Position numbers and translations under genes: made by a program
NCBI GenBank assembly: GCA_038373865.1
Contig: JAXGGA010004715.1
Location: forward strand, 1 to 64,000
Length of the DNA stretch: 64,000 nucleotides
Reading direction: 5' to 3'
DNA from: Uloborus plumipes
Lineage: Eukaryota; Arthropoda; Arachnida; Araneae; Uloboridae
Shown here: piece after piece, positions 57,084 to 64,000 of the stretch
Layout: each line of letters opens with the position of its first letter
Position numbering within the stretch: the first letter of the stretch is position 1
Notes under the pieces: generated by a model
Told to the model about the DNA's origin: nothing
The model's input: only the letters and a program-made list of their open reading frames with translations
The model's database searches: none

Positions 57084-57273
57084 CTAAACACAGAATAATA
57101 TGAAATATTTAAAATAAAACAAGAATTCCAAACACTAAATAAGTAAAACAGAGTATTTTTAAAGGAAAAAACTAATGTTGTAAAGAACCAGCTGAATCAA
57201 TGCTGCACAACCTTTTTTACCCAAGGAAAGTGCATCATTTTAAAATATAGCTCGCAGGCCGGAACACATGCAA

Positions 57274-59771
57274 TCTTACTACTATTATAAATGCGAAAGT
57301 TTGGATGTTTGGATGGATGGATGGATGTATGTTTGTTCCTCTTTCACGCAAAAACTACTGAATGCATTTTAATGAAACTTTTACCGTAATGTAGCTTATA
57401 CATCAGAATAACACATAGGTTATAATTTATAACGATATTCGAAAAGGTTCGATTGGTAGCGCTTTCTTCATTCTAATTTGAGGTACATTTTCCCCATAAA
57501 TCCGAAGGCTTTCATAAATCCAATTTAGTATTTAATGTATCAACTCAACTCCCTGTCGACAGCTAGAACTGGGTACATGATTTCTGATATTCGTATCAAA
57601 TTTTCAAGGCTTTTCTGAAATCAAATCACAAAGTAACATGCTTTGTATTTAAAACGTGGTGTAGCTTAGTCTTTATAATAAGCAGAATATTTATCCCTAA
57701 CCAACATGTTTTTAATTGTACATTACAACGAACAAATATTATTTTTTAGAATAAATTTAATTCCTTCATTAGTAGATTGTTTCCTGCATTAATTATTTTC
57801 GCAAGTTATGTAGATATGTCTTAGAGTAACGGCAACGTGATTACTTGGAGAAAGTTTGGCAACTAATAAATTGATTTGGCAGTTTATTTTCCACTTTGAT
57901 AGAACTTTAAATACAACTTAAAGGCATTTTGTTTCATTTTTATTTGTTTGTTTGTTTTTTTGCTCTAATGGTCACTTACTTATCAGACTCTTTCTGGGGG
58001 GTACTTACGATTGCGCTGTTACTTATTATCCATTTTAATATGAAGCTTGCTAGGCTTTTAATGACTTTCTTGACGATTTTTCTGCTAACGCCGTTTTTGG
58101 AACCAAAAACTGCCTAATATTACTACCATTATATGCGTGAAAGTTTGTAGAGGTGTATGGATGGATTTTTGTGACTCTTTCAGGCAAAAACTTCTGAATG
58201 AATTTTAATTAAAATTCACAGAGAAAAACAGAGTATACATCCTGATAACATCTTACTACTATTATATATGCGAAAGTTTGTATGGATGGATGTATGGATG
58301 TATGCATGTTTGTTCCTCTTTCACGCAAAAACTACTGAATGGATTTTAATGAAACTTTTACCATAATATAGCTTATACATCAAAATAACACATAGGCTAT
58401 AGTTTATAACGATATTCAAAAAAGTTCGATTGGTAGCGCCTTTTTCATTCCAATTTAAGGTACATTTTTCGTATAAATCCGCGAAGGCTTCTAACAAACT
58501 AATTCAGTATTTAGTGTATCATCTCAACTTCCTGTCGATAGCTAGAATTGCGTGTATCATTTCTACTTTTCGCATTAAATTTTCAAGGCTTTTCTCAAGT
58601 CAAATCAAAAAGTAATTTTTTTTCAACTAATGGGTAATATCCAGGATTTTACATGGACATTGAAAACGCTCGCGCCAGCTTTCTAACGAGCTTTTACCAT
58701 GATTTGTATTTTAAAACATTTTGTAACAACTGTAGTCTTAGTTGTAAATAGAATATTTATCCTTAAGCAATGTGTTTTTTATTGTGCTTTGAAACGTGCA
58801 AATATTATTTTGTAGGATAAATTGTATTCCTTTATTAGTAGATTGTTCACTGCATCAACTATTTTCGCGAGTTTTGTTAATATGTGTTTTAGAGTATCGG
58901 TAACGTAATCGCTTTAAGAGATTGGCATCTAATAAATGGATTAGGTTCATTATTTTCCAAATTGATGAAGCTTTAAATACAACTGAACGGCATTTCTTAA
59001 ATTTATTTGCATCTATTGGACATTTTCTCGGGGTACTTACAATTGGGCAGTTGCTTAGTATCCAATTGAACAGGAATTTTGCCAAATTTGTTGTAAGAAG
59101 ATTTTAATAACTGAGATTCCTGGCGGATTTTTTCAACTGACACCAGTTTTTGTGCCAAAGACTACGTAGTAATACTTTACTTCTTACACGACGTAACCAA
59201 AATAAAATGAGTATTGTCTGATATTTATCGACTGCGGCAAAATCTTAATCATCTATATAATACTCCCACATTTGAAAAGTTAAGTTTTTTTTTTTTTCTT
59301 TTTTTGGCCGATTCCGTGTGTATCCATTAAAAACCTTTTTAACATTATGTCAAAATGTAAAGTAATCCGCATACTAAATTAATAAAACCTTTAAACAAGA
59401 CTAAAATTATCATTAATTTCTGCTTTTGCACAAAAAATTGTCAAATGTTCTCTATTAATGTCGAAATCATTGAGGACAAAAACTTTTAATGTCAATTTAT
59501 GGTCAGCAATAGCATCTCAGCATTTGATGACTATTTCTCTGTGACAAAGATTAGTGACATAATAATGCTTAATGTATTTTCATAAAGTAGGGAGGGGAGC
59601 AAAATTATCCTAGGTAAAACAAAACAGTTACCGCAAATTAGGCGACATTTTAAAAATCGTCAAAGCGGTGTGTTTCGAGTTGTTTCAGTTCAGGGAAAAA
59701 AAACCGAAGGTGAGTATAAATTGTTTCTCAATAAAACTACTGACCCAGGCAAAGCCGGGTATTTTTGCTAG
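57274..59771 (+). mobile_element. Non-autonomous Helitron, plus strand, with duplicated 5' end
   Basis: It starts TCTTACTACTATTATAAATG after an A and ends with a hairpin (ACCCAGGC-AAA-GCCGGGT, 59743-59760), then ATTTTTG and CTAG before a T. These are the canonical Helitron signals. A second 5' terminus (TCTTACTACTATTATATATG) lies at 58251, and the ~900 bp after each terminus are alike (57274 and 58251). A third, degenerate one (ATTACTACCATTATATGCG) is near 58119. No Rep or helicase is present. Confidence 0.85.
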
Positions 59772-60029
59772 TATTTTAATACATTTAAATTTATTCTAGA
59801 TAACATGAGAAAACGCAGGAAAAGAAGAAAAATAACAAACCAAGATGTGCTGTTGGAACTAGGACAAGTTTTCATCTTTCTTTTTTTTTCGAAATTCCCA
59901 GAACATGGTTATAAGTTTGTAACATTGAATATAACAACATATGGGCCCATGGGTCATAGGTGGGGCATTATTGAGTTAAATTAAACAATAAAAATGCAAT
60001 AATTAAAAGCAATAATTGAAAGTATATAA
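59772..60029. other. Spacer between Helitron and hAT fragment
   Basis: AT-rich, no feature recognised. If GCP5 continues past 64000 this is intronic. Confidence 0.35.
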
Positions 60030-60140
60030 TAGGGATGTAACGAATAGTGATTTGGCCGAATACCGAATACCGAATATTCGGCCATAAGCAGGGCCGAATA
60101 TTCGGCTATTCGGCCGCCGAATAGTTAACTTGTTTTTGTT
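60030..60140. mobile_element. hAT terminal fragment (TAGGGATGTAACGAATAG)
   Basis: TAGGGATGTAACGAAT followed by repeated CGAATATTCGGCC palindromes is a frequent hAT terminus. No matching right end is found, so only one end is claimed. Confidence 0.5.
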
Positions 60141-61359
60141 AATAAACTAAGCACAGGTGGCATTTAAAGCATACTTTTGTGTAAATATGAGTTCAATATA
60201 CATTATTAAAGATTTTTTTTAAAAAATTGGAGTGATTTTTTTTTGAAAATGGTATTACTAGTTCAAACTTCAAAAATATTCGGCCAAAAAATTATCAAAA
60301 AGAAGACCAAAGAAGAATACATTTCCTTACCAATTGTTTTTAAAGGTCAGAGCTCTATATTTCAGCTGTTTTATGGAAGTTTTTCTTTCGACCCAGGTAG
60401 TACGACAGTTGAACCACAGATTTCTTTTCTATTGAAAAGAGAAAGTATAAACTGTCGTACCAGACGTATGAAACCTTAAAAATATCCCCGGCTCCAAAAG
60501 GTTCAAGTGAAAATTTCAACCCGTCCTTTAAAGAAAAAAACTGGTACAACATGTGTACCGCCGGTTCCTAAAGGTTAACAGGCCAGCTAGTGCATTTATC
60601 AGTGTACGCACGAAGGGAAAAATGGACTGTTATCTTTCTTAGAACCCTTATTTAAAAAAACAAAATGGTCTTTTAAGTAGTGAGAATTAAATTTCCTAAC
60701 CTATCCTAACAGGCCAGAAAGTACCTTTCAGGACTAGATGTTCACTACATATACCAAATGTGATAAACACTTTTTTTTCCAAATCCTGGTAAAATTTCAG
60801 GAAAAAAATAAAAAGAGACTTATCTCCAAAAAAATGTGTTCTGCTTCATAATCTCTGTTTGTACAGAAAAAACTTAGCTTTATGATTTTCACAATTGCAA
60901 AGATTACAAAGAATACTAGCTGACCCGGCCACGCGTTGCTGTGGCTAAGGTATGGGTTAAACTATAATGTTTCAATAGAAACGAAAAACTTTATTACCGT
61001 TATAGAGATCAACTTTATATAAATATGAATTTGAGGTCAAAATATGAAAACAATCGAGCAAAAATTTCCTAAGTTTGCTAGAAACAAAAAATCAACAAAA
61101 AATGTAGCATTTTAGTACTTAGAAATATTATATTCAAGCTTGTAACAACTGAGTTAACTAAAAGTTTGCTAATTGCTATTGTAACATTTTATTTTTTAAT
61201 GTAACATTTTATTTTTTAATAATGTAGGTAGGGTAGATAATTAACCAATATTATTTGTTATTTTTTGAATTATAAGCATTTTTAATTTCAGTTTAACTAA
61301 CACTAATTGGTGCACAATATTCTTTGTTAATCTGTCTCTTGTAAACAAAAATAGATTGG

Positions 61360-61931
61360 ACTGTTTTCCCACATGGAAGCAAGCGACCTATAGTTGCCCA
61401 TGGGAAAAACATAGATTTTCCAAATCTAAACCGCAAATTGACATTGTTTGTCCTTGGGACATTAATGGACATGGCGAAAGCTAAACAAATGGGAAATTGT
61501 TGCCTTTTGAAGGGTATTGAACAGGGACGTCATTTCAAGTTTTTCCAGGGGGGGGGGGGGGGGGGGCAAAGGGTCCAAACACAATGCAATTTCACCGGAA
61601 AACATCAAAAACCACGCCCACTTATATGTAAATACATTGATTTCTCAAAGCCAGGGGGGAATTGACCCCCCCCCCCCCCCAAAAAATGACCGGGCCTGGT
61701 ATTGAAGATTCTGACGGTGTCATTGGCATAAGTGGCAACAGAACTACTTCATCTTTAAACTTGCCAGTCAAAATGATTGCCTCAATAATGTTCCCGGTGA
61801 TTTTTTTGATAACTAAACACGTACCATTGCATAATCTCGGTGGATTTAAAGTACGTAGAAGAACTATGGGTAAACCAATTTTTAACCGCAGATTACGTGG
61901 TGGCATTCCGGGCATGTTAAAAGAATTTTAG
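61360..61931 (-). pseudogene. Helitron Pif1-like helicase C-terminal fragment, split by a MITE
   Basis: The minus strand encodes GMPPRNLRLKIGLPIVLLRT then LNPPRLCNGTCLVIKKITG, the LRLKxG-xhhLLRNLNP-x-LCNGT motif of Helitron helicases. Past the insertion 61522-61698 it continues in the same frame with QFPICLAFAMSIN, the next helicase motif, then decays. The Rep domain and helicase N-terminal half are absent. Confidence 0.85.
61522..61698. mobile_element. 177-bp hAT MITE inside the helicase fragment
   Basis: CAGGGACGTCATT and a slightly changed mirrored partner (AATGACCGGGCCTG) are the ends. GTATTGAA is duplicated exactly (61514-61521, 61699-61706). A 19-base G run and a 15-base C run sit just inside the ends. 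It is related to 26129-26294. Confidence 0.9.
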
Positions 61932-63693
61932 CCAAGAATACAGAAAAGCTGGTAGCTAAACAGACAATTTGCAATAAAAAATATTTGCGGTCCTAAATTG
62001 AGATAAAAACTATCCTATCATTTAAGTTGGACCAAACTGAAACTGCATGCAAAATTTGGTTAAAATCGGTTCAGTAGCTGAGGAGTCCATTGGACACAAA
62101 CACAGGGACACGTAATTTTTATATATTAAGATAAGAAAGATTATTGCCTGTTTACTGCGCTCCAGAAGCTGCCAGGACGTGTGCTTTATGTCGCTCAGCC
62201 ATGGTGGTGTCAAGAAAGGCTTAGTAAAAAGGCTTAGCCAAGAACACAGAAAAGCTGGTAGCTAAATACATAATTTGCAATAAAAAATATATTGCGGTCC
62301 TAAATTGAGATAAAAACTATCCTATCATTTAAGTTGGACCAAACTGAAACTGCGTGTAAAATTTGGTTAAAATCGGTTCAGTAGCTGAGGAGTCCATTGG
62401 CCACAAACACAGGGACACGTAATTTTTATATATTAAGATAAGAAAGGTTATTACTTGTTTACTGCGCTTCAGAAGTTGCCAGAACGTGTGCTTTATTTCG
62501 CTCAGCCATGGAGGTGTCAAAAAAAAGGCTTAGTAAAAAGGCTTAGCCAAGAGCACAGAAAAGCTGGTAGCTAAATACATAATTTGTAATAAAAAATATA
62601 TTGCGGTCCTAAATTGAGATAAAAACTATCCTATCATTTAAGTTGGACCAAACTGAAACTGCGTGTAAAATTTGGTTAAAATCGGTTCAGTAGCTGAGGA
62701 GTCCATTAGCCACAAACACAGGGACACGTAATTTTTATATATTAAGATAATACCTGTTTACTGCGCTCCGGAAGCTGTCAGAACGTGTGCTTTATGTCGC
62801 TCAGCCATGGAGGTGTCAAAAAAGGCTTAGTAAAAAGGCTTAGTAAAAAGGTTTAGCCAAGAACACAGAAAAGCTGGTAGCTAAATACATAATTTGCAAT
62901 TAAAAATACATTGCGGTCCTAAATTGAGATATAAACTATGCTATCATTTAAGTTGGACCAAACTGAAACTGCGTGCAAAATTTGGTTACAATGGGTTCAG
63001 TAATTGAGGAGTCCATTGGCCACAAACACAGGGACACGTAATTTTTATATATTAAGATAAGATATTACCTGTTTACTGCGCTCCGGAAGCTGTCAGAACG
63101 TGTGCTTTATGTCGCTCAGCCATGGAGGTGTCAAAAAAGGCTTAGTAAAAAGGCTTAGTAAAAAGGTTTAGCCAAGAACACAGAAAAGCTGGTAGCTAAA
63201 TACATAATTTGCAATTAAAAATACATTGCGGTCCTAAATTGAGATATAAACTATCCTATCATTTAAGTTGGACCAAACTGAAACTGCGTGCAAAATTTGG
63301 TTACAATGGGTTCAGTAATTGAGGAGTCCATTGGCCACAAACACAGGGACACGTAATTTTTATATATTAAGATAAGAAAGGTTATTACTTGTTTACTGCG
63401 CTCCAGAAGCTGCCAGAACGTGTGCTTTATGTCGCTCAGCCATGGAAGTGTCAAAAAAAAAAAAAAAAAAAAGGCTTAGTAAAAAGGCTTAGCCAAGAAC
63501 ACAGAAAAGCTGGTAGCTAAATACATAATTTGCAATAAAAAATATATTGCGGTCCTAAATTGAGATAAAAACTATCCTATCATTTAAGTTGGACCAAACT
63601 GAAACTGCGTGTAAAATTTGGTTAAAATCGGTTCAGTAGCTGAGGAGTCCATTAGCCACAAACACAGGGACACGTAATTTTTATATATTAAGA
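61932..63693 (-). repeat. Tandem array of six Helitron 5'-end units
   Basis: Anchor GCGGTCCTAAATTG occurs at 61987, 62294, 62603, 62913, 63228 and 63549, a period of 307-321 bp. Each unit carries the Helitron start (TCTTAATATATAAAAATTAC on the minus strand), whose plus-strand AAGA edge lies at 62131, 62438, 62747, 63057, 63372 and 63693. Copy length varies by short duplications (GGCTTAGTAAAAA) and a poly-A run at 63453. Small minus-strand frames of about 63 codons recur but look incidental. Confidence 0.9.
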
Positions 63694-64000
63694 TTTTTGA
63701 AATGTTATGCAGGAAAATTAACAATGCTATTTTTATTTTTAAAATTCTCATATTCAATTTTTTAAAAATAGAAGATCGGGAAAGAAGCATATTTCTATCA
63801 TACTATTCCATTTTTATACATGTTTCATTTGATAAAGTAAGAACTGACCATTGTTTCATGTATGGTTTATGTTTATAATTTATCAATTAAAATCTTTTAT
63901 GTATTAGAATTAGTTTTATAAAATAAAATAAGTATACCAAGCTTTGTAATATGCAAGAAAAAGTATTTTGTTGTTTTGCTTTATCCTATGATTTTGTATA
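63694..64000. other. Window end, no feature seen
   Basis: AT-rich sequence. No GCP5 exon was found here on the minus strand, although the missing N-terminal exons would be expected upstream, at higher coordinates. Confidence 0.35.

Larger units (their letters stand above)
60916..63693 (-). mobile_element. Helitron, minus strand, with six tandem 5' ends
   Basis: Read on the minus strand, it starts TCTTAATATATAAAAATTAC after an A at 63694. It ends with a GCCAC...GTGGC hairpin (60928-60945), CGGGTCAG and CTAG at 60916-60919 before a T. A Pif1-like helicase C-terminus fragment is at about 61360-61931. The 5' terminus is repeated six times at its head. A hAT MITE has inserted into it. Confidence 0.85.

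Noticed and set aside
60030..60600. Complete hAT element starting at 60030
   Set aside because: No inverted right end or 8-bp duplication could be found, so only the terminal fragment is reported.
61932..63693. CRISPR-like or satellite interpretation of the 310-bp tandem array
   Set aside because: The repeats are far too long for CRISPR, the genome is eukaryotic, and each unit contains a Helitron 5' terminus joined to one Helitron 3' end.
62022..63790. Recurrent ~63-codon minus-strand frames in the array as a protein family
   Set aside because: They repeat because the DNA repeats; they overlap the Helitron terminus and show no protein-like features.

Overview
This window is eukaryotic nuclear DNA, very AT-rich and full of transposons. 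The intron-split gene, the CR1-like LINE pieces, and the mix of hAT, Tigger/pogo, piggyBac-like, Helitron and Ty3/gypsy elements point to a metazoan, most likely an arthropod. The sequence alone does not settle the species.

One host gene is visible. On the minus strand from 57083 down to 27341 lie 20 coding exons of a gamma-tubulin complex component 5 (TUBGCP5/GCP5) homologue. Every junction has AG and GT dinucleotides, and all exon phases fit together into one frame of 923 codons plus a stop. The first ~95-100 codons expected for the family are not found and probably lie beyond 64000. The introns are crowded with transposons.

Left of the gene (1-26483) is a dense transposon neighbourhood. 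A hAT-type foldback with an 8-bp target duplication sits at 1107-1744. A giant inverted-repeat element at 1952-17316 has GGGTCATTCCAT ends and a TACT duplication. Near its centre it holds a gag-pol Ty3/gypsy element (5385-11752; pol broken by a one-base frameshift), and the gypsy has landed in a decayed coding remnant. A second palindrome of the same terminal family (17547-19961) is nested inside a short foldback MITE. A four-level nest follows at 21156-26483: a TA-flanked MITE holds hAT elements, which hold further hAT elements.

Inside the gene there are two more GGGTCATTCC elements, a Tigger/pogo copy, a piggyBac-like MITE, several hAT copies, two CR1-like LINE tails, and three and a half copies of a ~760-bp repeat with TACTTCCTTTTACGT ends.

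Beyond the last visible exon (57084-64000) are two Helitrons with clear 5' TC and 3' hairpin-CTAG ends. Both carry several copies of their 5' terminus. The second has six in tandem and a Pif1-like helicase fragment that a small hAT MITE has split.

The strongest candidates for something undescribed are the GGGTCATTCC foldback family, with four copies and four clean 4-bp duplications, and the multi-headed Helitrons. The exon boundaries are read by eye from splice dinucleotides and remembered family similarity, not from a search.
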